Source: Streptomyces olindensis
GTDB taxonomy: Bacteria; Actinomycetota; Actinomycetes; Streptomycetales; Streptomycetaceae
Reading direction: 5' to 3'
NCBI GenBank assembly: GCA_000696115.1
Contig: JJOH01000014.1
Span: 124,001 to 188,000, forward strand
Length of the DNA: 64,000 bases
The first letter of the stretch is position 1; each line of letters starts with the position of its first letter. This document shows, piece by piece, positions 25,714-33,616 of this stretch. Below the pieces are notes generated by a model. The model saw only the letters and a program-made list of their open reading frames with translations, did no database searches and was not told the DNA's origin. A program made the translations under genes and the position numbers.

Positions 25714-26433
25714 ATGGCAGTCAGCCCTCCTTCCCCCGACGCACCAGATCCCGCCCCGCCGAGGCGGCGGCTGCGCACCGCCGTGTGGGTGGTGTGGGCC
25801 GTGGCCGCCCTGGCCCTGACCGTGGGCCTGTTCACCGGCCGCGGTGGGTCGTCCGACTCCGGCGGCCCGCCGCACGCCCCGCCCGCCGTCGCGCCCGCCG
25901 CCTCGGCCGCGCCCGCCGTCCCCGAGGCGCCGTCCACGTCTGCGGCTCCCCAGAGATCCGCCGGGACCGAGGCCGGCGGCCTGCCGCGGTCCCGGCCGGT
26001 CCGCCTGCTCATCCCCAAGATCGCGGTCGACGCGCCCTTCACGGATCTCGCCATCGGCCGTTCGGGTCAGCTCGACCCTCCTCCCGACGACGACATCAAC
26101 CTCGTCGGTTGGTATGCCGAGGGCCACTCGCCCGGCGAGGCCGGAACCGCGATCATCGCCGGACACGTCGACACCAAGACCTCCCCGGCCGTGTTCGCCC
26201 GGCTCAGCGAGCTGAGGAAGGGCGACCGGTTCCACGTGGCGCGCGCCGACGGAAGCAGGGCGACCTTCGTGGTCGACAACTCCGAGTCCTTCGACAAGGA
26301 CCACTTCCCCAGCGAGCGCGTCTACGGCGACACCCCCGACGCCCAGGTCCGCCTCATCACGTGCTCGGGAGCCTACGACCGCCAGGCCCGGGACTACACC
26401 GAGAACCTGGTGGTCTTCGCCCACCTCGCCTGA
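25714..26433 (+). CDS. Class F sortase
   Basis: A 239-residue membrane-anchored transpeptidase. A cytoplasmic N-terminus with RRRLR precedes one transmembrane helix (about 22-40) and an Ala/Pro linker. The sortase barrel contains His151 (IIAGHVDT), Cys217 (RLITCSG) and Arg226 (RDYTENLVVF), the catalytic triad. The compact domain with VRLLIPKIAVDAPF and VGWYAEGHSPGE fits class F. I place the start at the ATG at 25714, with GAGGTGG upstream. It lies 146 bp after the secreted repeat protein, its probable substrate. Confidence 0.9.
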   Translation: MAVSPPSPDAPDPAPPRRRLRTAVWVVWAVAALALTVGLFTGRGGSSDSGGPPHAPPAVAPAASAAPAVPEAPSTSAAPQRSAGTEAGGLPRSRPVRLLIPKIAVDAPFTDLAIGRSGQLDPPPDDDINLVGWYAEGHSPGEAGTAIIAGHVDTKTSPAVFARLSELRKGDRFHVARADGSRATFVVDNSESFDKDHFPSERVYGDTPDAQVRLITCSGAYDRQARDYTENLVVFAHLA

Positions 26434-26536
26434 TTCCCGGTCTGTGGCCTGACTTGGTGTTTTACAGTGACTGCCACCGTTCAAGTGACGGCCACCAGTT
26501 CAGGCGACTGTGGGACCTGTGAGGTATTCGCGAACC

Positions 26537-28435
26537 ATGACGACCGAAACGTTTGAGTTCCAGGTAGAGGCCCGTCAGCTGCTCCAGCTGATGATCCACT
26601 CGGTCTACTCGAACAAGGATGTCTTCCTGCGCGAGCTCGTCTCCAACGCCTCCGACGCGCTCGACAAGCTGCGTCTGGAGAAGCTGCGGGACGACTCGCT
26701 CGACGCCGACGTCTCGGACCTGCACATCGAGATCGACGTCGACAAGGAGGCCCGTACCCTCACGGTGCGGGACAACGGCATCGGGATGTCGTACGACGAG
26801 GTCGGGCAGCTCATCGGCACCATCGCCAAGTCGGGTACGGCCACCCTCCTGAAGGAGCTGAAGGAGGCCCAGGACGCGGCCGGGGCCGAGGGGCTCATCG
26901 GCCAGTTCGGCGTCGGCTTCTACTCCGCGTTCATGGTGGCGGACGAGGTCACGCTGGTCACCCGGCGCGCCGGCGAGAGCCAGGGCACCCGCTGGAGCTC
27001 CCGCGGCGAGGCCACGTACACCCTGGAGACCGTCGACGACGCCCCGCAGGGCACCTCGGTGACGCTCCACCTCAAGCCCGCCGACCCGGAGAACCAGCTC
27101 CACGACTACACCTCGCCGTGGACGATCCGGGAGATCGTCAAGCGGTACTCGGACTTCATCACCTGGCCGATCCGGATGGTCCCGGAGGCCGCCGAGGGCG
27201 ACAGCGCACCCGAGCCCGAGACGCTGAACTCGATGAAGGCCCTGTGGGCGCGCTCGCGCGAGGAGGTGTCCGACGACGAGTACCACGAGCTGTACAAGCA
27301 CATCAGCCACGACTGGCGCGAGCCGCTGGAGACGATCCGGCTGCAGGCGGAGGGCACCTTCGAGTACCAGGCGCTGCTCTTCGTCCCCTCGCACGCACCG
27401 CACGACCTGTTCACGCGGGACTTCCGGCGCGGCGTACAGCTGTACGTGAAGCGGGTCTTCATCATGGACGACTGCGAGGCGCTGCTGCCGCCGTACCTCC
27501 GCTTCGTCAAGGGCGTCGTCGACGCGCAGGACCTCTCGCTCAACGTCTCCCGCGAGATCCTGCAGCAGGACCGGCACATCCGGATGATGCAGCGCCGCCT
27601 GACGAAGAAGGTGCTGTCCACGGTCAAGGAGTTCATGACCAAGGACGCCGACCGCTACACCACGTTCTGGCGGGAGTTCGGCACGGTCCTGAAGGAGGGC
27701 CTGGTCACCGACTCGGAGAACCGTGACGCCATCCTCGCCGTCGCCTCGTTCGCGACCACCCGCTCCGACGACGAGCCGACCACGCTCGCGCGGTACGTGG
27801 AGCGGATGAAGGACGGCCAGGAGGATATCTACTACCTCACCGGCGAGTCCCGGCAGAGCATCGAGAACTCCCCGCACATGGAGGCGTTCCGCGCCAAGGG
27901 CATCGAGGTCCTGCTGCTCACCGACGCGGTCGACGAGGTGTGGGTCGACGCAGTCGGCGAGTACGAGGGCAGGAAGCTGCGGTCCGTCGCCAAGGGCGAG
28001 ATCGACCTGGACGCCAAGGGGGAGGAGAAGGCCGACGAGGAGCGGGAGAAGCAGGCCGAGGAGTTCGCCGGCCTGCTCGGCTGGATGCGGGAGCGGCTGG
28101 ACGAGGACATCAAGGAGGTGCGCCTCTCCACGCGCCTCACCGTCTCCCCGGCCTGTGTCGTCTCCGACGCGCACGACCTGACCCCGGCCCTGGAGAACAT
28201 GTACCGGGCCATGGGCCAGGAGGTGCCGCGCACCAAGCGGATCCTGGAGCTCAACCCCGGCCACCCGCTGGTGAAGGGCCTGAACCAGGCCTACCAGGAG
28301 CGCGAGGACCGCACGGAACTCGAGGAGTCCGCGGAACTGCTCCACACGCTGGCGGTGCTCGCCGAGGGCGGCCAGCCGAAGGACCCGGCGAAGTTCGTCA
28401 AGCTGGTGGCGGACCGCCTGGAGCGCACGCTGTAA
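26537..28435 (+). CDS. htpG: Molecular chaperone HtpG (Hsp90)
   Basis: A 632-residue Hsp90. The GHKL ATPase motifs are present: the catalytic-Glu helix [29 protein letters not shown] and [15 protein letters not shown]. The middle domain includes VKRVFI, with the Arg of the NVSREILQQ loop that contacts ATP, and the C-terminal dimerisation domain is complete. The ATG at 26537 gives the normal N-terminus. It converges with tatA. Promoter elements before it are not obvious. Confidence 0.96.
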
Positions 28436-28447
28436 CCGGGGGACGGA

Positions 28448-28699
28448 TCAGCGGGGGTCCGGGGCGTCCGACGCCCGGGCGGCGGGCGGGGTCGTGCCGG
28501 AGCCCGGCGGGACGATCTCGCCCTGGACCACCCGCGGCGCGGGGGCCGTACCCGCCTCCTCCTCCCGCGCGGCGCGGGCCTCGGCCTTGAGGATGCGCGC
28601 CGACTTGCCGGCCGAGCGGGCCAGCTCGGGCAGCTTCTTGGCCGCGAGGACGGCTATGACGACGATGAGGATGATCGCGAGTTCGCTCAGTCCGAACAT
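28448..28699 (-). CDS. tatA: Sec-independent translocase subunit TatA
   Basis: An 83-residue TatA/E protein: one N-terminal helix (LSELAIILIVVIAVLA), the hinge AKKLPELARSAGKSARILK and an acidic, disordered tail. The F-G pair at the helix start (MFGLSE) is the conserved TatA feature. It assembles the Tat pore used by the RR-signal proteins of this region. Its start overlaps the end of the upstream membrane-protein gene by 13 bp. It may be an extra copy, since tatAC is usually elsewhere on Streptomyces chromosomes. Confidence 0.9.
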   Translation of the reverse strand: MFGLSELAIILIVVIAVLAAKKLPELARSAGKSARILKAEARAAREEEAGTAPAPRVVQGEIVPPGSGTTPPAARASDAPDPR

Positions 28700-29352
28700 G
28701 GTGTCCTGTCCTTTCCCGCCCGGGCCGGGCACGGCGCGAGCGTATCGGGCGGGGAGCACGGCGTGAGCGCCGCCTCGGGGCGCGGGGCCAGGTGCCGGCG
28801 CAGGTGGGGCAGCACGCCGTGGTCGAGCAGCGCCTGCCGCCAGGCCTGCCGGGCGTGCTCCACCTGGTCGGCGGCCGGTGGGACGGCGGGTCTGCCCAGG
28901 GCCGTACGCAGCACCGCGGCGAGGGCGACGAGGCCGGTCACGGCCGCCACGAGCGCCAGGGTCCAGCCGGCCGCGACGAGCGAGCCGGGCAACGGGCCCG
29001 GCGCGCCGGCCACCTGGAGCAGGCCGCCGAGCAGGAGAAGCGCCCCGGCGGAGACGGCCGCCACGAGCGGGGTGAGCACCGCGAGGGCCGGCAGCAGGCT
29101 GCCCGTGCCGAGCGGAGGCGGCGTCTCCCGCCGGGCCGCCCGCCGTACGGCGAGATAGGTCCGGTACGGCTCGTCGGCCGCCGCCGTGATGGCGTCGGCG
29201 TGGGCGAGCGCGTGGGCACGCAGGTGCGCGGCGGCCCGGCCGGTCGGGTCGGGGCGCAGGGCGTCGCGGATCTCCGCGCTGCCCATCGCGAGGTGCAGCA
29301 CGGCCTCGAAGTCGGCGCGGTCCTCCGGGCGGAGGCGGGACGGTAGGGCCAC
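28687..29352 (-). CDS. Two-helix membrane protein of unknown function, overlapping tatA
   Basis: A 221-residue protein. The helical, charged N-terminus (RPEDRADFEAVLHLAMGSAE) is followed by two hydrophobic segments (about residues 87-110 and 122-150) and a soluble C-terminal tail. No family recognised. The GTG at 29352 is preceded by GGGAGA; third-position GC supports coding. The 13-bp overlap with tatA implies coupled translation, so it may be involved in Tat function or membrane stress, but that is inference only. Confidence 0.65.
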   Translation of the reverse strand: MALPSRLRPEDRADFEAVLHLAMGSAEIRDALRPDPTGRAAAHLRAHALAHADAITAAADEPYRTYLAVRRAARRETPPPLGTGSLLPALAVLTPLVAAVSAGALLLLGGLLQVAGAPGPLPGSLVAAGWTLALVAAVTGLVALAAVLRTALGRPAVPPAADQVEHARQAWRQALLDHGVLPHLRRHLAPRPEAALTPCSPPDTLAPCPARAGKDRTPCSD

Positions 29353-29380
29353 ATGGTCTCCCGGGTCGGTTGCTGAGGCC

Positions 29381-29418
29381 GCCGCCGGGCCCGGCCACGT
29401 GCTGGCGGGCCCGGCGGC
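29381..29418 (-). terminator. Strong hairpin downstream of terD
   Basis: A perfect 13-bp GC stem, GCCGCCGGGCCCG against CGGGCCCGGCGGC, with a 12-nt loop, lies 14 bp after the terD stop and separates it from the membrane-protein gene. Confidence 0.8.
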
Positions 29419-29432
29419 GCGGTCGGTCCGTG

Positions 29433-30008
29433 TCAGACGTTCACGCCGAAGTCGGACGCGATCCCGGCCAGCCCGGAGGCGTATCCCTGGCCGACGGCCC
29501 GGAACTTCCACTCGGCGCCGTGCCGGTACAGCTCGCCGAAGACCATCGCGGTCTCCGTGGAAGCGTCCTCCGACAGGTCGTAGCGGGCGATCTCCTGGCC
29601 GCCCGCCTGGTTGACGACCCGGATGAAGGCGTTGCGGACCTGCCCGAAGCTCTGGCCGCGGTTGTCGGCGTCGTGGATGGAGACCGGGAACACGATCCTG
29701 TCGATCCCGGCGGGGACGGCGGCGAGGTCCACCTTGACGCTCTCGTCGTCGCCCTCGCCCTCGCCGGTGAGGTTGTCGCCGGTGTGCTCCACCGAGCCGT
29801 CCGGGCTCCTCAGGTTGTTGTAGAAGACGAAGTGCTCGTCCGAGGGGACCTTGCCGGAGGCGTCGAGGAGGAGGGCGGAGGCATCGAGGTCGTAGTCGGT
29901 GCCGGTGGTGGTGCGCACGTCCCAGCCCAGACCGACCAGGACGGCGGTGAGGCCCGGCGCCTCCTTGCTGAGCGAGACGTTGCCGCCCTTGGACAGGGAA
30001 ACTCCCAC
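29433..30008 (-). CDS. terD: TerD-family stress protein
   Basis: A 191-residue TerD-domain protein, the normal length. It opens with VGVSLSKGGNVSLSKEAPGL and carries the calcium-binding segments DYDLDASALLLD and FVFYNNLRSPDGSVEHTGDN. The family is linked to tellurite and oxidative stress and, in Streptomyces, to calcium-dependent differentiation. The GTG at 30008 is preceded by AAGGAG seven bases away; the open frame upstream lacks family similarity. It diverges from the BlaI-type gene across a perfect inverted repeat, so it is likely under its control. Confidence 0.93.
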   Translation of the reverse strand: MGVSLSKGGNVSLSKEAPGLTAVLVGLGWDVRTTTGTDYDLDASALLLDASGKVPSDEHFVFYNNLRSPDGSVEHTGDNLTGEGEGDDESVKVDLAAVPAGIDRIVFPVSIHDADNRGQSFGQVRNAFIRVVNQAGGQEIARYDLSEDASTETAMVFGELYRHGAEWKFRAVGQGYASGLAGIASDFGVNV

Positions 30009-30044
30009 GAGGTACTCCTTCTTGACGTGTGCGGTCCCGTAAAA

Positions 30045-30060
30045 TCTACAGCACTGTAGA
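30045..30060. promoter_or_regulatory. BlaI-type operator between terD and the blaI-like gene
   Basis: TCTACAGCACTGTAGA is a perfect inverted repeat TCTACA-N4-TGTAGA. BlaI/MecI repressors bind TACA-N-TGTA dyads of this kind. The identical half-sites with the same N4 spacing recur at 32942-32957 before spo0M. Confidence 0.82.
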
Positions 30061-30136
30061 AGAACGGGGGGACGGTCCCGCGGATCTATACGATGTCCGC
30101 ACGGGCAACGAAGGGCGGCGGAAGGGAGGCAGGGCG

Positions 30137-30523
30137 GTGACGGATCCCCGGCAGCGTCCCCGGCGGGGACAGGGCGAGCTGGAGGCGCTGGTGCTGTCGG
30201 CACTGCGGGAGGCGGACGGTCCGGCGACGGCCGGCTGGGTGCAGGAACGTCTTGGCGGCGACCTCGCCTACACGACGGTGATCACGATCCTGACCCGGCT
30301 GCTGGGCAAGGGCGCGGTCACCCGGGAACGGGTCGGCCGGTCCTTCGCCTGGACGCCCGCCTCGGACCAGGCGGGCCTGGCCGCCCGGAAGATGCGCAAG
30401 GTGCTGGACGCCGAGAACGACCGCGGGGCCGTGCTGGCCAGCTTCGTCACCGGCCTCGACCCGGACGACGAGCGGCTGCTGCGTGACCTGCTGGATCAGG
30501 CCCACGGCGAGGGGGAAGACTGA
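30137..30523 (+). CDS. BlaI/MecI-family repressor
   Basis: A 128-residue winged-helix repressor: QGELEALVLSALREADGPAT, then the recognition helix AYTTVITILTRLLGKGAVTRE and a C-terminal dimerisation helix. BlaI-type proteins are inactivated by cleavage or, in many actinomycetes, respond to a partner M56 protease. The GTG at 30137 has GGGAGG upstream. The M56 gene follows seven bases after the stop, so they form the standard BlaI/BlaR-like pair. Targets inferred from shared boxes are itself, terD and spo0M. Confidence 0.9.
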   Translation: MTDPRQRPRRGQGELEALVLSALREADGPATAGWVQERLGGDLAYTTVITILTRLLGKGAVTRERVGRSFAWTPASDQAGLAARKMRKVLDAENDRGAVLASFVTGLDPDDERLLRDLLDQAHGEGED

Positions 30524-30529
30524 AGCCTC

Positions 30530-31867
30530 ATGGGGGTGTTCGTCTTTCTTCCGCTGGTCCTGCCGCTCACGGCGTGGCCGGTCGCGCGCCTGGCCGAGCA
30601 GCATCTGCATCCGCGCACCGCGACCCGGCTGCTCACCGCGCTGGCCGCGGTGCTGGCGCTGTGCAGCACCGTGTGCCTGGCGCTGGTGATGGTGGTGGGC
30701 ACCGCCCAACTGCCCGGCAACCCGCTGCCGGACGGCTGGTCGGACCCCGAGGTACGGGCGGCGGTGCCCTACGACGAGGTCGTCGGCAAGGCCGCGATTC
30801 CCGCGCTGTGCGCGGTGGTAGCCGCCTGCGCCCGGACGCTGTGGCGGCACGCCCGGGTACGCCGCCAGGCCCACCGCGCACTGGCCGGCCTGCCGGACAC
30901 CGAGGTCGCCGTCCTGCCCGACGCCGTCCCCTACGCGTACGCCCTGCCCGGCGGCCGACGGGGCGGCCCGCGCGCGGGTGCGCGCCCCGGTGACGGACGG
31001 GTCGGCGCGGGCGGGTCTGTGGGACGCGGTGGTGATCGGAGCGGCTTGGATGCGGGTGCGCGCTCTGGTGGTGGCGGGGTCGGCGCGGGCGGGTCTGTGG
31101 GACGCGGTGGTGATGGGATCGGCCGGTACGCGTCTCCGCGCCCCGGTGACGGACGGGCCGACGCGGGCGGGTCTGTGCGACGCGGTGATGAGCGGGGCGG
31201 CCCGGATGTGGCTGCGCGCTCTGGGGGTGGACGGAGCGGCGCGGGCGGGTTTGGGCGCCCCGGCGGTCACCGGACGGGCCCGCACGCGCATCGGCGGCCC
31301 GGCGGTGGGCAGGGCGGTGGAGCTCGGCGCGGCAGTGCCGGCCGACGTGCCCGGGGCTCGCGTGGGGGCCGTGTCGTGGTGACCACGGCCCTGCTGGACC
31401 GCCTCGGGGCCGCCGAGCGGCGGGCCCTGTTCGCCCACGAGCGGGCGCACCTCGCCGCCCGGCACGACCGCTTCCTGCTCGCCGTGCAACTCGCCGCCCG
31501 CGCCAACCCGTTCCTGCGGCCGCTGCGCACCGCCGTGGCGTACACGGCCGAGCGGTGGGCCGACGAGGAGGCGGCCCGGGCGATCGGCAGCCGCCGCACG
31601 GTGGCGCGCGCCATCGGCACGGCCGCCCTCGTCTCCCGGGGCACCCCGGTGCCCACGCTCGCGGGACTCGCCGCACCGGGTCCGGTGCCCCGCCGCGTGG
31701 CGGCGCTCCTCGGTCCGGCACCCGCCGTGCGCACCTGGCCCCCGGCGTTCACCTCGGTCGGCCTGGCGGCCTGGGGCGCGGCCGCGGGCACGGCCGTGTC
31801 GGCGATGTCCTCCGCGAACTCGGCCGTGACGATGGTCCTCATCCTGCACGCGGCCACGCCCCTGTGA
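30530..31867 (+). CDS. M56-family membrane metalloprotease with a large repeat insertion
   Basis: A 445-residue M56 (BlaR1-like) protease lacking a penicillin-binding sensor domain. Two N-terminal helices and a helix at 89-104 precede the metal site HERAH (residues 303-307). A third helix group ends the protein. Homologues pass directly from a YAYALPGG turn into the VVVTTALLDRL strand; here residues about 143-279 are an extra Gly/Arg-rich block encoded by 78-bp tandem repeats, in frame. Whether it still folds as an active protease is unclear. It likely controls the adjacent BlaI-type repressor. Confidence 0.85.
   Translation: MGVFVFLPLVLPLTAWPVARLAEQHLHPRTATRLLTALAAVLALCSTVCLALVMVVGTAQLPGNPLPDGWSDPEVRAAVPYDEVVGKAAIPALCAVVAACARTLWRHARVRRQAHRALAGLPDTEVAVLPDAVPYAYALPGGRRGGPRAGARPGDGRVGAGGSVGRGGDRSGLDAGARSGGGGVGAGGSVGRGGDGIGRYASPRPGDGRADAGGSVRRGDERGGPDVAARSGGGRSGAGGFGRPGGHRTGPHAHRRPGGGQGGGARRGSAGRRARGSRGGRVVVTTALLDRLGAAERRALFAHERAHLAARHDRFLLAVQLAARANPFLRPLRTAVAYTAERWADEEAARAIGSRRTVARAIGTAALVSRGTPVPTLAGLAAPGPVPRRVAALLGPAPAVRTWPPAFTSVGLAAWGAAAGTAVSAMSSANSAVTMVLILHAATPL
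30978..31289. repeat. Four 78-bp tandem repeats inside the M56 gene
   Basis: Units begin at 30978, 31056, 31134 and 31212, each 78 bp (26 codons), and a degraded fifth follows. Units alternate between two subtypes (a CCCCGGTGACGGAC start and a CTCTGGTGGTGGCG-like start), so the array may have grown as 156-bp doublets. Because 78 is a multiple of 3, the frame is kept. Confidence 0.88.
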
Positions 31868-31886
31868 GGGCCACGCCCCGACGGCG

Positions 31887-32906
31887 TCAGCCCTCCTCTT
31901 CCTCGTCCCCCTCGAAGAAGTCCCCGACCTCGTCGACGACTTCGCCGGCGACCATGCCGCCGACGACCCCGACCGCGAGGCCGGCCGCGCCCGCCGCGAC
32001 GGCCGTGCCCATGCCGGGGCCGGAGCGGTGGCCGTCGTGGTGGTGCCCGTCGGGCCCGTGGCCGCCCGGGGCGAAGGCGGCGGGGGAGCCGTGGCCCGAG
32101 GGGGCGCCGTAGCCCGTGGGGGAGCCGTACGACGCCCGGTGCTCAACCAGTTGCCGCAGCCAGCCGTCGACGATCGACGGCCAGTCCTGCTGCCCGACCC
32201 CCTCGTGGGAGACGGTGAAGCGGGTGAGCGCGTCATGGCCGGGCGACAGGAAGCCGCCCCGCTTGTCCGCCTCCAGCACCACCTCCATGCCCCCCGGACC
32301 GGCCAGGAACGTCAACTCGACCTCGTTGAGCTGCTGCGCGTAAGCGGGCGAGGGGACGAGCTCGATCTCCTGGTAGAAGGGCAGCCGCTGGCCCGTGCCG
32401 CCGATGCGCCCGTACTCCAGGTCGGCCGACCTGAAACCGAAACCGAGCCCGCCGAGGGCTTCGAGCACGGCCTCCTGCGCGGGCAGGGGCGCGACGGTCA
32501 GCTGATCCAGGTCGCCCTTGTCCTTCGCGCCCGCCACCGACAGCTCGGTGCGCACCCCGAGGACGACACCCAGGCTCTGGCCGTGCAACTCGGTGACCGG
32601 CGTCTCCCACGGCAGGGTCACGCTGAACGGCACGCTGCGCCGCTCGCCCTCCGCGAGCCGGAAGCCGCCGCCGACGGTGAAGCGGTCGAAGGCCACGACG
32701 CCCTCGCTCTCACCGCCCTCGTGCTCGGCCTCGACCCGGGCCACCAGCTCCAGGGTGATGTGCTCGATGTCGAAGTCGGCCTTGCCGCCGACCAGGTGGA
32801 CCTGGCCGGTGAGCGTGCCGCCGGGGCGGACGGGGGCCGGGTCGAGAACCGTGTCGACCGTGGGGCCGCCCACACCGAGCGCGCCGAGCAGTCGTTTGAA
32901 CACCAT
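31887..32906 (-). CDS. spo0M: Spo0M/SpoOM sporulation-control protein
   Basis: A 339-residue Spo0M-family protein: arrestin-like beta domain (VDTVLDPAPVRPGGTLTGQV, FDIEHITLELVARVE), a proline- and glycine-rich middle part with GYGAPSGHG-like repeats and histidines, then a hydrophobic glycine-rich stretch and an acidic tail (FFEGDEEEEG). Spo0M proteins affect sporulation and stress responses. I choose the ATG at 32906; a GTG at 32918 would overlap the AAGGAG ribosome site. A BlaI-type box lies 36 bp upstream, and the gene converges with the M56 gene. Confidence 0.88.
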   Translation of the reverse strand: MVFKRLLGALGVGGPTVDTVLDPAPVRPGGTLTGQVHLVGGKADFDIEHITLELVARVEAEHEGGESEGVVAFDRFTVGGGFRLAEGERRSVPFSVTLPWETPVTELHGQSLGVVLGVRTELSVAGAKDKGDLDQLTVAPLPAQEAVLEALGGLGFGFRSADLEYGRIGGTGQRLPFYQEIELVPSPAYAQQLNEVELTFLAGPGGMEVVLEADKRGGFLSPGHDALTRFTVSHEGVGQQDWPSIVDGWLRQLVEHRASYGSPTGYGAPSGHGSPAAFAPGGHGPDGHHHDGHRSGPGMGTAVAAGAAGLAVGVVGGMVAGEVVDEVGDFFEGDEEEEG

Positions 32907-32940
32907 GGTGGCGTCCACTCCTTCACGTGCGTGTACTGGC

Positions 32941-32958
32941 TTCTACAAGCATGTAGAA
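32941..32958. promoter_or_regulatory. BlaI-type operator before spo0M
   Basis: TTCTACAAGCATGTAGAA is a perfect inverted repeat with 7-bp arms and a 4-bp centre. It contains the same TCTACA-N4-TGTAGA element as 30045-30060 and lies 35-52 bp upstream of the spo0M ATG, where it could cover the promoter. Confidence 0.82.
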
Positions 32959-33023
32959 GCATAGGGGGTGTGAGTGACGGGACGTCATGCGGGGCCCTGG
33001 TGTGGCGGGATCGGCCGGAACAC

Positions 33024-33066
33024 GACAGTGCCGCAGCCCGCCTCCTCGGCGGACTGCGGCACTGTC
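33024..33066 (-). terminator. Long hairpin downstream of the secreted SH3-like gene
   Basis: GACAGTGCCGCAG (33024-33036) pairs perfectly with CTGCGGCACTGTC (33054-33066); an inner CCGCC/GGCGG extends the stem around a short loop. It lies 17 bp after the stop codon at 33084. Confidence 0.85.
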
Positions 33067-33083
33067 ACGCGCCGACCCTGCGG

Positions 33084-33458
33084 TCAGCAGTTGCGGACCG
33101 GGTCGGTCTCGCTGTAGATCGCGGTGTCCTTCATGTAGCCGAGTTTCCCGTTGTCGGCCACGGTCAGCAGCCAGCGGGTCGGGTGCGGCCCGCCGACCCA
33201 GGCCTGGCCGTCCAGCTTGCAGTAGAACCAGCTGGGGTTGGAGTACATGTATCCGACCACCTTGGTGGGGTCGGGGTAGATGTGGTTGTTGCCGATGTAC
33301 CCGTACACCGGTGCGCCGGACACGTTGTGGCACCAGGAGCGGATGCCGTCCCCGTCCGCCCAGCAGTTGTCGGCGGCGGAGGCGCCGGGCGCCATCGCGA
33401 CGCCCAGGCCGGTCGCCAGGACCGTGGCCGCCAGGACCGAGCCGAGCTTCGTACGCAT
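33084..33458 (-). CDS. Small secreted SH3-like protein
   Basis: A 124-residue protein with a Sec signal peptide (residues 1-28, cut after ASA). The mature part, about 96 residues, is beta-rich with Trp, Tyr and Gly and four cysteines (Cys32, Cys43, a central one and the C-terminal one) that could form two disulfides; segments such as APVYGYIGNNHIYPDP and WFYCKLDGQAWVG match the bacterial SH3-like secreted proteins common in Streptomyces. Function unknown; such domains often bind cell wall. GGGGAG precedes the ATG at 33458. It has its own terminator. Confidence 0.78.
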   Translation of the reverse strand: MRTKLGSVLAATVLATGLGVAMAPGASAADNCWADGDGIRSWCHNVSGAPVYGYIGNNHIYPDPTKVVGYMYSNPSWFYCKLDGQAWVGGPHPTRWLLTVADNGKLGYMKDTAIYSETDPVRNC

Positions 33459-33551
33459 GGAACTCCCCGTTGTCGTGGCCCGGACCGGGCCGTGGTCAGG
33501 GCCGCCTGGTCGTGCGGCGGCCATGACAACAGACGGTGCGTGGTGGGGTCC

Positions 33552-33587
33552 CGGTTGCGGAGGATGGCATTCGATCCTCCGCAACCG
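33552..33587 (-). terminator. Perfect hairpin downstream of the GH39-like gene
   Basis: A 14-bp perfect stem, CGGTTGCGGAGGAT against ATCCTCCGCAACCG, with an 8-nt loop, lies 30 bp after the stop at 33617. Confidence 0.88.
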
Positions 33588-33616
33588 TCACCGCGGAGAT
33601 CCGTCCAACACGGGGA

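Noticed and set aside
30978..31382. A separate 134-codon frame through the M56 repeats
   Set aside because: It only exists because the 78-bp units preserve any frame; the M56 frame connects recognisable domains on both sides.
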